A stretch of DNA of 33,803 bases from an uncultured Actinomycetes bacterium (lineage in GTDB: Bacteria > Actinomycetota > Thermoleophilia > Solirubrobacterales > Solirubrobacteraceae): the NCBI GenBank assembly GCA_937888775.1, contig CALAQT010000055.1:1-33803 (forward strand), read 5' to 3'. Each line of letters opens with the position of its first letter. Within the stretch, counting starts at the first letter, position 1. The position numbers and the translations under genes are program-made. This document shows positions 15,188 through 22,568 of this stretch, piece after piece. The notes under the pieces were generated by a model. The model did no database searches. It was given only the letters and a program-made list of their open reading frames with translations, and was not told the DNA's origin.

Positions 15188-15991
15188 TCAGCGAAAACCG
15201 ACGATCGGTTTGAGCGTCCCGGCCTCGGCGCCGGGCTCGGCGATCGCGATCAGCCCTTCTGAATCTGTCAGGCGCACGGTGCCCTGGGCCTCTCCCGGCA
15301 CGGCCACGCCATGGCCGGCTCGGCGCGCCTGCTCGGGTTCCAGCCGTACCTCGGGCAGGAAGCGCAGCGCCGTCTGGAGCGGTAGGTGTCGCTGCGGATC
15401 GGCGCGCGCGACGTCGAACTCGCCGATCGCGGTCCGGCGCAGCTGCTCGCAGTAAGCGTCGCCGAGGTCGGCGATCAGGCTGCGCACATAGGTCCCGGAC
15501 GAGCACTCGATCGTGAACGCGCGCCGGTCGCCGTCGCGCCAGCGCTCGTCGAAGCGGTGCACGGTCACCTCGCGCACCGGGAGCTCCACCTCGGTCCCGG
15601 CGCGGGCGAGCTGGTAAGCCCGACGCCCGCCGATCTTGATCGCCGAATAGGCCGGCGGCCGCTGGCGCACGCGACCGGTTCCTAGCCTCAGGTCCCCGCT
15701 CGGGATCTCACCCGTAACCACGATCTCCCCTTCAGGATCGCCGGTGCTCGAGCGCGCGCCGAACCGAGCGATTGTCTCGTAGGTCTTGGGCAGCGCCATC
15801 AGGAAGCGCTGCGCGCGGGTGGCGCGGCCCACCAGCACGAGCAGCAGGCCGGTCGCGAACGGATCCAGCGTACCGGCGTGCCCCACCTTGGTCTTGCGCG
15901 GCAGCGTGCGCCGGATCTCGGCCACGACGTCGTGGGAGGTGACGCCCGCCGGCTTGTCATACAGGACGACGTAGTCGCCGGCTGTGCTCAA
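15188..15991 (-). CDS. truB: tRNA pseudouridine(55) synthase
   Basis: Makes pseudouridine 55 in the T-loop of tRNAs. The protein has 267 residues. KPAGVTSHDVV is near residues 13-23, GHAGTLDPFATGLL at 38-51 with catalytic Asp43, then KTYE and QRPPAYSAIKIGGRRAY. The C-terminal GTYVRSLIADLGD block is also present. The start is a TTG at 15989-15991 that overlaps the nrnA stop as TTGA; no NTG start in a better position exists, and the TTG gives the expected N-terminus STAGDYVVLYDKPAG. ribF follows after 42 bp. Confidence 0.95.
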   Translation of the reverse strand: MSTAGDYVVLYDKPAGVTSHDVVAEIRRTLPRKTKVGHAGTLDPFATGLLLVLVGRATRAQRFLMALPKTYETIARFGARSSTGDPEGEIVVTGEIPSGDLRLGTGRVRQRPPAYSAIKIGGRRAYQLARAGTEVELPVREVTVHRFDERWRDGDRRAFTIECSSGTYVRSLIADLGDAYCEQLRRTAIGEFDVARADPQRHLPLQTALRFLPEVRLEPEQARRAGHGVAVPGEAQGTVRLTDSEGLIAIAEPGAEAGTLKPIVGFR

Positions 15992-16983
15992 AGCTGCGCG
16001 GCGAGTTGCTCGCGCAGGAACTCCACGAGCTCGGGCTGCGACATCGTGGTGCTGAAGCCGGCCGCGCCGCGGTGACCGCCGCCTCCCTGGGCCCGGGCGA
16101 TCGCTGACACGTCGATCCGCTCGTTGCCCGCGCGCAGCGACACCTTGCGTAGACCCGGTTGCTCCTTGTTGATGCGATCACGCACGAGCGCTGCCATCGC
16201 CGTGCCCCGCACGGCCCGCAGGTGATCCACGACGCCCTCGGAGTAGCTCTCCTGCGCGTCTGACTCGCTGAAGTCCTGCGCCGTCAGCACGGTCACGGTC
16301 AGCTGCCCGTCGTCGTAGCGCTCGATGTTCGACAGACCCCGGGCGAGCAACGCAAGCTTGCCGTATGGCACGCCCTCGTACACCCGGCGGTAGATGTCGT
16401 GGACATCGACGCCGGCGTCGATGAGCTCGGCGGCCATCAGGTGGGCCTGCTTGCCGGTGTTCTCGTACATAAAACGCCCGGTGTCGGTGATCAGCCCCAC
16501 GTACAGCGCCTCGGCGATCGTCAGCGTCGGCGAAACCCCGAGCCCTTGCATGAGTCCCCAGACGATCTCCGCCGTGCAGGAGGCCTGCGGGACGATCAGG
16601 TTCACGGTCCCGAAGTGGGTGTTGTCGTGATGGTGGTCGATGTCGAGGATGTGCATGCCCGGTAGCTGAAATGCCTCGGCCGGGTTGCGCTCCAGGTTGC
16701 CGCAGTCCAGGAACACGATCGTTCGATGATCCATGTCCTCGGGCGGCGAGCTGACCAGACCGTCGAGCGACAGGAAGCGGTATTCCTCGGGCACGGGCAG
16801 GTCACGCGCGTCGATGAACATCAGGCAGTCCTTGCCGATCGTGGTGAGGATCTCGCGCATCGCCACGAGCGAGCCCAGCGCGTCGCCGTCGGGGTTCTCG
16901 TGCGTGACGACGACCAGCTTCTCGGCTGCGCGGAGCTCGTCCAGCACCCGATCGCGATCTGACCGATCTCCGTTCTCAGCCAT
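15988..16983 (-). CDS. nrnA: DHH/DHHA1 phosphoesterase, NrnA-like nanoRNase / pAp phosphatase
   Basis: A 331-residue bimetal phosphoesterase that degrades 2-5-nt RNAs and often pAp. DHH-domain motifs are VVVTHENPDGDALGS (near residues 24-38), FLDCGN, and DIDHHHDNTHFG (the DHH signature). The C-terminal DHHA1 domain ends with the nucleotide-binding GGGGHRGAAGF. The ATG at 16983 overlaps the 3' end of rbfA by 8 bases; reading further upstream only retraces rbfA in another frame. This position between rbfA and truB is a conserved actinobacterial and Firmicutes arrangement. The stop is shared with the TTG of truB (TTGA). Confidence 0.93.
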   Translation of the reverse strand: MAENGDRSDRDRVLDELRAAEKLVVVTHENPDGDALGSLVAMREILTTIGKDCLMFIDARDLPVPEEYRFLSLDGLVSSPPEDMDHRTIVFLDCGNLERNPAEAFQLPGMHILDIDHHHDNTHFGTVNLIVPQASCTAEIVWGLMQGLGVSPTLTIAEALYVGLITDTGRFMYENTGKQAHLMAAELIDAGVDVHDIYRRVYEGVPYGKLALLARGLSNIERYDDGQLTVTVLTAQDFSESDAQESYSEGVVDHLRAVRGTAMAALVRDRINKEQPGLRKVSLRAGNERIDVSAIARAQGGGGHRGAAGFSTTMSQPELVEFLREQLAAQL

Positions 16984-17347
16984 CTTTGGGCTCCCGGCCG
17001 ATCGCCGTCTGGCCCCTGGAGTCCAGCAGCTCGGAGATTCGCATCCCGCGGTCGATCGACGGGTCATATTCGAAGCTGATCGTCGGCGTATGCTTGAGTT
17101 TCAGCTCGCTGGCCACACAGTGCTGGAGGAATCCGTGCGCCGAGCGGAGGCCCTCCATGCTCTCCGCTCGCGCCAACTCGTCGCCGAGCACGCTGACGTA
17201 GACAATTGAGTGGCGCAGATCTGGGCTTGTCTTGACTCCGGTCACGGTCACGAATCCCACCCGTGGATCCTTCAGATCGCTGGTTATCGCATTGCTGAGG
17301 ACCGCGCGGACTGCCTCATCAACGCGGCGCATTCGGCCACTCGCCAT
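16976..17347 (-). CDS. rbfA: 30S ribosome-binding factor A
   Basis: A 123-residue KH-fold assembly factor for late 16S rRNA maturation. It starts MASGRMRRVDEAVRAVLSNAI and contains DPRVGFVTVTGVKTSPDLRHSIVYVSVLG (strand-helix-strand core), then SAHGFLQHCVASELKLKHTPTISFEYD and IDRGMRISELL, all as expected. It lies between ylxP and nrnA and overlaps nrnA by 8 bases. The tail after ISELL is short and charged. Confidence 0.95.
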   Translation of the reverse strand: MASGRMRRVDEAVRAVLSNAITSDLKDPRVGFVTVTGVKTSPDLRHSIVYVSVLGDELARAESMEGLRSAHGFLQHCVASELKLKHTPTISFEYDPSIDRGMRISELLDSRGQTAIGREPKDG

Positions 17348-17380
17348 CCTACCCTCCGCACGACCGTTGGCGTTGCGCGC

Positions 17381-17692
17381 TCATCCGAGCAGGTCCTCGA
17401 CGGACGCGACCAGTCGTTGCACCCGTATGCCCTCGGGACAGCGGGCCAGCAGCCAGCGCTCGACGTCGTCGACGACGGCGTTCAGCTTGCGCAGCGAGCC
17501 GCCGGTCAGAGCCGCCGTGAGCGTCGCTCGTTGCCACAGATCCTGATGATCGACTTCGGCCACGGCCGCGCCCAGCCGGCCATGCAACTGCGCCTTGATC
17601 GAGGACAGGTCCTTGCGCTTGGCCTTCAGGCTGTCGGCGTCAGGGAAGTGAAGCTCGATCACGAGCACGGCGACGAAGCCGCTCCCGGACAT
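17381..17692 (-). CDS. DUF503 (YlxP-like) protein
   Basis: A 103-residue member of DUF503, the YlxP family linked to ribosome assembly by its constant position between infB and rbfA. The N-terminal VAVLVIELHFPDADSLKAKRK is the family hallmark, followed by SSIKAQLHGRLGAAVAEVDHQDLWQRATL (SVAEV.D...WQ pattern) and DDVERWLL. It starts 12 bases after infB and 33 bases before rbfA. Function is inferred from family and position. Confidence 0.9.
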   Translation of the reverse strand: MSGSGFVAVLVIELHFPDADSLKAKRKDLSSIKAQLHGRLGAAVAEVDHQDLWQRATLTAALTGGSLRKLNAVVDDVERWLLARCPEGIRVQRLVASVEDLLG

Positions 17693-17704
17693 CTGCGCGC
17701 CGGC

Positions 17705-20179
17705 TCAGGCGAGCTCGCGCTCGACCTGGCGCGTCGTGTAGGTCTCGAGCACGTCGCCGTCCTTGACGTCGGCGAAGTCCTTGAGGACGATGCCGCACTC
17801 GAATCCGCTTGCCACCTCGCGGACATCGTCGTTGAACCGCCGCAGGCTGGCGATCTCGCCGTCGTAGACGACAGTTCCGTCGCGCACCAGCCGCACCTTG
17901 GAGCCGCGCGTGATCTTGCCCTCGGTGACGTGCGAGCCGGCGATCGTGCCGACCCGGGAGGCACGGAAGATCTGGCGGACCTCGGCTGAGCCGAGTGTCT
18001 CCTCCACCTCCTCGGGGGCCAGCATGCCCTGCATCGCGCTGCGCAGCTCGTCGATCGCCCGATAGATGACGGAGTAGTGGCGAATCTCGACGCCCTCGCG
18101 ATCGGCCACGGCACGAGCGTCGCCGACGGGCCGAACGTTGAAGGCGAGGATGACCGCGTCCGAAGCGGCGGCGAGCATTACATCGGATTCGGTCACCGCG
18201 CCGACGGCGCGCCGGATGACGTTGACCGACACCTCGTCCTGGGGCAGCTTGGCGATCTCGTCCTCGATCGCCTCCAGCGACCCGGCGACGTCGGATTTGA
18301 TCACCAGGTTGAGCTCCTGGAGCCCGCGCTTGAAGATGTCCTCCAGCGAGACGCGCTTGCCGCTGCGACGCGCGAGTGACTCGGTCTTGAGCCGGGTCGC
18401 GCGCTCGCCGGCCAGTTGGCGGGCGCGGCGCTCGTGCTCGACGACGTGCACGTATTCGCCTGCCTCCGGAACGCCGTTGAATCCCAGCACTTCGACCGGC
18501 TCGCCCGGCAGCGCCTGGGCGATCCGCTGGCCGAGGAAGTCGTGCATCGCGCGTACCCGCCCCCAGTGCGCGCCGGCGACCAGGGCATCGCCGACCTCGA
18601 GCGTTCCGCGGCCGATCAGGATCGTCACCACCGGTCCGCGACCCGGGTCGAGCCTTGACTCGATCACCGTGCCCGAGGCGGCCGTCGCGGGGTTGGAGCG
18701 CAGCTCCTCCACCTCCGACATCACGAGGATCGTCTCGAGCAGGTCGTCGAGACCCTCTCGCGTCTTGGCCGACACGTTGACGAATTCGGTGTCTCCTCCC
18801 CACTCCACCGGCTGCAGGCCGAGCGCGGTCATCTCGGTGCGCACCCGGTCGGGCTGGGCGCCCTCCTTGTCGATCTTGTTGACCGCCACCAGCATCGGCA
18901 CGCCCGCCTCCTTGGCGTGGTCCACGGCTTCCTCGGTCTGAGGCTTGACGCCATCGTCGGCGGCGACCACGATCACGGCGATATCGGTCACCTTGGCGCC
19001 GCGAGCCCGCATCGCGGTGAACGCCTCGTGGCCCGGAGTGTCCAGGAATGTGACCGTCCGGCCGTCGTGATGGACCTGATAGGCGCCGATGTGCTGGGTG
19101 ATGCCGCCCGCCTCGCTGGCCGCGACCTGGGTTGACCGGATCGCGTCCAGCAGCGAGGTCTTGCCGTGGTCGACATGGCCCATGATCGTCACTACCGGCG
19201 GACGCTCGACGAGGTCTGCCTCGGCGTCGTTGAACTCCGGCTCGGCGATCGTCTCGTCCTCGGAGTGGACGATCTCCACTTCCTTCCCGAGCTCGGCGGC
19301 GAGGACCTGGATCGAGTCGTCAGACAGCGTCTGGGTGAGGGTCTTCATCTCCCCCAGCGCCATCAGCTTCTTCATCACTTCGGGCACCGGCACCGACAGA
19401 TACTCCGCGACATCCTTGACGGTGGAGCCGGAGTTGATCTGTACGGCATTGGGCTCGGCGACCGCGGTGCGGGAGGGGCGCGATTCGGCTTCCTCGTCGT
19501 ACACGCCACGACGGCGGCGCCCGCGTCGCTGGCGCCGCGGCGGCTGGTTTGACTGCGGCGGACCACCACCGCCGGGGGCCCGGCGCGAAGCTTGGGAGTC
19601 GATCACCACGCGGCGCCGGCCGCCGGCGGTGCCCGGCGCCCGCTCGCCCTGCAGCGAGTCACGCGTGGGGCGCTTGTGGGAGGCCTCTGAGCTCGCCGAG
19701 CGCTCGCCGCCGTTGCCCATGTCGCTACCGTCAGCTTGAACTCCGTTGGTCTCGGCGGCGCGTGGCGCCGGATCCGGCAGATCGTCAGGCGCCTTGGCCT
19801 CCGCTGCCGTTGGGGTCCGGGCACGCGCGGCACCGCCGGCGGAGCTCGCGTCGGCCACAGTGGCCTCGGCAGCCGGAGCTTGAGGCTCGGGGACCGGGGT
19901 CGCCGGAGTCTTGGCTGCGGGAGTCTTGGCTGCGGGAGTCTTGGCGGCCGGGGTTTTGGCGGCCGGGGTTTTGGCGGCCGGGGTTTTGGCGGCCGGAGTT
20001 TTGGCGGCCGGAGTTTTGGCGGCCGGAGCCTCGCCGTTACCGAGCACGCGCTGCGCGGCTGCCTCGTCGACCGACGACGAGGCAGCCTTGACCTCGAGGC
20101 CGGCCGCCTTCAGGCGGGTGAGGACCTCCTTGGCGGGAAGCCCGCGCTCCTTGGCGATCTCGTGCACGCGTTTGTTCAT
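17705..20179 (-). CDS. infB: Translation initiation factor IF-2
   Basis: An 824-residue GTPase that brings initiator tRNA to the 30S subunit. An IF2-N module lies at residues 1-50, then a long disordered Ala/Pro/Lys region with eight AAKTP repeats (53-92), a basic stretch ([11 protein letters not shown] near 215-225), and a second IF2-N-like module (about 250-305). The G domain has GHVDHGKT at 334-341, DTPGH at 380-384 and NKID at 434-437. Domains II to IV and the tRNA-binding C-terminus follow to residue 824. The ATG at 20179 gives the canonical [20 protein letters not shown]. It lies 20 bases after nusA with no ylxR or L7Ae-like gene in between. An alternative internal start, as for E. coli IF-2 beta, cannot be judged. 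Confidence 0.97.
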   Translation of the reverse strand: MNKRVHEIAKERGLPAKEVLTRLKAAGLEVKAASSSVDEAAAQRVLGNGEAPAAKTPAAKTPAAKTPAAKTPAAKTPAAKTPAAKTPAAKTPATPVPEPQAPAAEATVADASSAGGAARARTPTAAEAKAPDDLPDPAPRAAETNGVQADGSDMGNGGERSASSEASHKRPTRDSLQGERAPGTAGGRRRVVIDSQASRRAPGGGGPPQSNQPPRRQRRGRRRRGVYDEEAESRPSRTAVAEPNAVQINSGSTVKDVAEYLSVPVPEVMKKLMALGEMKTLTQTLSDDSIQVLAAELGKEVEIVHSEDETIAEPEFNDAEADLVERPPVVTIMGHVDHGKTSLLDAIRSTQVAASEAGGITQHIGAYQVHHDGRTVTFLDTPGHEAFTAMRARGAKVTDIAVIVVAADDGVKPQTEEAVDHAKEAGVPMLVAVNKIDKEGAQPDRVRTEMTALGLQPVEWGGDTEFVNVSAKTREGLDDLLETILVMSEVEELRSNPATAASGTVIESRLDPGRGPVVTILIGRGTLEVGDALVAGAHWGRVRAMHDFLGQRIAQALPGEPVEVLGFNGVPEAGEYVHVVEHERRARQLAGERATRLKTESLARRSGKRVSLEDIFKRGLQELNLVIKSDVAGSLEAIEDEIAKLPQDEVSVNVIRRAVGAVTESDVMLAAASDAVILAFNVRPVGDARAVADREGVEIRHYSVIYRAIDELRSAMQGMLAPEEVEETLGSAEVRQIFRASRVGTIAGSHVTEGKITRGSKVRLVRDGTVVYDGEIASLRRFNDDVREVASGFECGIVLKDFADVKDGDVLETYTTRQVERELA
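19904..20023 (-). repeat. Eight 15-bp in-frame repeats in infB
   Basis: Eight contiguous 15-bp units encode AAKTP, with third-position variation between sub-blocks (ACT or ACC for Thr, CCG or CCC for Pro, GCA or GCC for Ala). The varying units show stepwise duplication. The region is the disordered linker of IF-2, where length is usually free to change. Confidence 0.95.
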
Positions 20180-20199
20180 CGGTTAGCAGTCTACGTCGC

Positions 20200-21591
20200 T
20201 TAGGACGCGGCGCCTTCGGGCTCCTGCGCACCGGAGTCGTCCGCGGGCGCCAGCGTAACCCCGTTGCTCACGCCCGAGGCCTGAGTGTCCGCGCCCTCGG
20301 CATCACCGGTGCCTTCACCGTCGGGCTCGTTGACCGCCTCGACGTGGTCGGTGTCCTTGCCGGCCAGCGCCTGGTGGGCGTCAATCCCGCAGTAGCGCGA
20401 GCCGGGCAGCGCCGCGTTGGGGCAGCGACGACCGTTGGACAGGATCGCCGCGCAGCGGCCCTGGGCCTCCTCCTGCTCATAGCCGTGCTCGGCCTCCTCG
20501 GCGGCGAACTCGGTCTCGGAGCGGATGTCGATCCGCCACCCGGTGAGGCGGGCGGCGAGCCGGGCGTTCTGGCCCTCCCGCCCGATCGCCAGTGACAGCT
20601 GGTCGTCGGGAACGATCACCGTCGCCTGCTTGCCCGCGTCATCGACCAGCACCTCGCGCACACGGGCGGGCGACAGCGCCTTGGCCACGAACCGGGCCGG
20701 CTCGTCGTTGTAGGGGATGATGTCGATCTTCTCGCCGCGCAGCTCGGAGACGACCATCCGCACACGCGAGCCGCGCGGCCCCACGCAGGCGCCGACCGGA
20801 TCGACGCCATCGACATGGGAGACGACGGCGATCTTGGAGCGGTAGCCGGGCTCACGCGCGACGCCGGTGATCTCCACCAGGCCGTCGGCGATCTCGGGCA
20901 CCTCGAGCTCGAAGAGCGACTTGATCAGCTCAGGGTCACGGCGCGAGACGATGATGCTCGGGCCCTTGGTCGAGTTGGAAACGTCCTTGATCACGGCCTT
21001 GATCCGCTGCGAATGGTCATAGCGCTCGCCCTCGACCTGCTCGGACTTGGGCAGCAGCGCCTCGACGCGTTCGCGCAGCTGCACCAGCGTGTAGCGCGAG
21101 TCGGACTGCTGCACGATGCCGGTGATCAGCTCGCCGACACGGTCGCGGTACTCCTCGAACATCATGTCGCGCTCGGCCTCGCGGATCCGCTGCAGGATCA
21201 CCTGCTTGGCGGTCTGGGCGGCGATCCGGCCGAAGTCGTGCGGCGTGACGTCCTCGGTCTCGATCTGGCCCTCGTACTCCTTGAGCTTCTCCAGATCGAT
21301 CTCGGGCTCGGGCGGCTCGCGCATCTCCCCCGTCTCGGGGTCGACGGTTGGCTGCTGGTCAGTGGTTGCCTCGACCAGCAGCTGCTCCTCCAGCTCGGGC
21401 GGGATCTTCAGCTCCCAGACAATGAAGTCGCCGCTGTCGCGGTCCATCTCGACCTTGGCGTAGGGCGCTGACCCCGGCGTCTTCTTGTAGGCCGACAGCA
21501 GCGCGTCCTCGAGCGCCTCCATCAGCTTCTCGTGGGAGATGTTCTTCTCGGCGGCGAGGCCCCTGACGGCCTCCACGATCTCCTTGGACAT
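20200..21591 (-). CDS. nusA: Transcription factor NusA with C-terminal Cys/His motif
   Basis: Transcription elongation/termination factor of 463 residues. The N-terminal RNA polymerase-binding domain (1 to about 150) has an acidic insertion near 75-115. S1 (about 153-215, GELITGIVQQ) and two KH domains follow (about 225-360: ARVREVLVDD preceded by the first KH, and LAIGREGQNARLAARLTGW). After the KH domains is an unusual motif, Cys380-X9-Cys390-X10-Cys401-X4-His406 in a GRRCPN...GSRYCG context, which looks like a small zinc site. An acidic low-complexity tail follows (to 463). The ATG at 21591 comes three bases after the rimP stop. The gene order is rimP-nusA-infB. Confidence 0.95.
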   Translation of the reverse strand: MSKEIVEAVRGLAAEKNISHEKLMEALEDALLSAYKKTPGSAPYAKVEMDRDSGDFIVWELKIPPELEEQLLVEATTDQQPTVDPETGEMREPPEPEIDLEKLKEYEGQIETEDVTPHDFGRIAAQTAKQVILQRIREAERDMMFEEYRDRVGELITGIVQQSDSRYTLVQLRERVEALLPKSEQVEGERYDHSQRIKAVIKDVSNSTKGPSIIVSRRDPELIKSLFELEVPEIADGLVEITGVAREPGYRSKIAVVSHVDGVDPVGACVGPRGSRVRMVVSELRGEKIDIIPYNDEPARFVAKALSPARVREVLVDDAGKQATVIVPDDQLSLAIGREGQNARLAARLTGWRIDIRSETEFAAEEAEHGYEQEEAQGRCAAILSNGRRCPNAALPGSRYCGIDAHQALAGKDTDHVEAVNEPDGEGTGDAEGADTQASGVSNGVTLAPADDSGAQEPEGAAS

Positions 21592-21594
21592 GAC

Positions 21595-22029
21595 TCAGTC
21601 TCCGGGTACGAGGTTGGAGCGAACGATCTGTTCGTAGGGGATCGTGACTACACCGTCTCCGGCCGCGATCGTGACATCCCGTTCCGAGGCGCCGACCAGC
21701 TCGCCGGTCAGCTGCTTGTGGCCATCCCGCGCATCGCGCAGGCGAACGCGCGCATGGCGGCCGAGAAACCGCGCGTAGTGGGTCGGCTTGGTCAGCGGCC
21801 TGTCCGAGCCGGGCGAGGACACCTCCAGCGAATACCGCTCGCGATACTCGTTGAGATGCCCGGAGACCTGCTCGCAGAGAGCGACCGTCACGCCGTCAGG
21901 ATGATCGATGAACAGACGCAGGGTAGAGCCTGAGACGACCTCCACCAGCAGCACCTCGACCTCTGGCTGCACCGCGGCGAGCCTGTCTTCGATCTCAGTC
22001 TGGAGTGCACTCACGATCTCCTCCGTCAT
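21595..22029 (-). CDS. rimP: Ribosome maturation factor RimP
   Basis: A 144-residue 30S assembly factor. MTEEIVSALQTEIEDRLAA is followed by EVLLVEVVSGSTLRLFIDHPDGVTVALCEQVS and the family signature YSLEVSSPGSDRPLTKPTHYARF. An Sm-like C-terminal domain follows (GELVGASERDVTI, IPYEQIVRSNLVPG). The ATG at 22029 was chosen by homology; the extra 16 codons upstream would read through the terminator-like hairpin. It is first in the rimP-nusA-infB cluster and is preceded by a structured leader. Confidence 0.95.
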   Translation of the reverse strand: MTEEIVSALQTEIEDRLAAVQPEVEVLLVEVVSGSTLRLFIDHPDGVTVALCEQVSGHLNEYRERYSLEVSSPGSDRPLTKPTHYARFLGRHARVRLRDARDGHKQLTGELVGASERDVTIAAGDGVVTIPYEQIVRSNLVPGD

Positions 22030-22039
22030 AAATCTCAAT

Positions 22040-22099
22040 AAAAAAAGCGGGCGAGCGCCCACTTTCCGCACTACCACCGGGCGGCGCCCGGTGCGAAAG
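22040..22099 (-). promoter_or_regulatory. Attenuator-like leader of rimP
   Basis: On the minus strand a perfect 8-bp hairpin (CACCGGGC/GCCCGGTG, loop GCC, 22075-22093) is followed by a terminator-like hairpin (AAAGTGGGC with GCCCGCTTT around GCTC, core 22047-22062) and an uninterrupted run of seven T/U, ending about 10 bases before the rimP ATG. CTTTC at 22095-22099 can alternatively pair with GAAAG at 22062-22066, which includes the 5' flank of the terminator stem, so the two folds compete. A TGCTACCCT extended -10-like sequence at 22111-22119 would place transcription start just upstream; no -35 is evident. Confidence 0.6.
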
Positions 22100-22155
22100 C
22101 TGTGAAGCTGAGGGTAGCACCGTAGGCGCGGCGTTGACGGCGTCGCCGTAACGCC

Positions 22156-22533
22156 TCAGTGCCCCTGCGCCTCCGACGCCCGAGCCCGGGCCCGGTCGCG
22201 ATATGCGCGGTAGTCATGCCGTCCCGGCTGCAAGCACGCCGCCAGCGCCAGCGGCATACGGGCCTCGGCGTGGCGGCCCAGCATCTGCAGCGAGCGTCCC
22301 AGGCAAAAGAGGGCGAAGTCGTTCGTCGGAGCCCGGTCGATCACGGCCTGGAACTCCCGCGCGGCCTGCTCATAGCGCTGGGCGTGAAACAGCGCACGGC
22401 CCAGGGCCTCCCGGATCGAGCTCTTGTCCGGAGCGAGATCCCGCGCGCGCGAAAGCGGGACCGTGGCCTGGTGGTGATGTCCGGCCTCCAGCAACTCGGT
22501 GCCGCGGCAAAACAGCTCATAGACGTCTTCCAT
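22156..22533 (-). CDS. Small tetratricopeptide-repeat protein
   Basis: A 125-residue soluble protein composed of TPR helices: ELFCRGTELLEAGHHHQATVPLSRA, SIREALGRALFHAQRYEQAAREFQAVIDRAP and FALFCLGRSLQMLGRHAEARMPLALAACLQP each fit the 34-residue helix-turn-helix pattern with the A/G-L-Y-F spacing. It is likely a protein-binding scaffold; the partner is unknown. The ATG at 22533 begins MEDVYELFCRG; longer readings are arginine-rich noise. It lies 35 bp after the transglutaminase stop with a possible promoter of its own, and 126 bp before rimP. Confidence 0.85.
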   Translation of the reverse strand: MEDVYELFCRGTELLEAGHHHQATVPLSRARDLAPDKSSIREALGRALFHAQRYEQAAREFQAVIDRAPTNDFALFCLGRSLQMLGRHAEARMPLALAACLQPGRHDYRAYRDRARARASEAQGH

Positions 22534-22540
22534 CCCGACT

Positions 22541-22546
22541 ATTTTA
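22541..22546 (-). promoter_or_regulatory. Possible -10 element for a leaderless TPR-gene transcript
   Basis: TAAAAT on the minus strand is followed by exactly seven bases and then the ATG of the TPR gene. This is the spacing expected when transcription starts at the A of the start codon, as is common in actinobacteria. No Shine-Dalgarno is present. No good -35 is seen; upstream is the GC-rich end of the transglutaminase gene. Confidence 0.45.
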
Positions 22547-22568
22547 AACCGCCCGGCCGGCATCCTCG

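Noticed and set aside
17640..18803. 387-residue minus-strand frame within infB
   Set aside because: Arg/Gly low-complexity shadow of the infB G domain.
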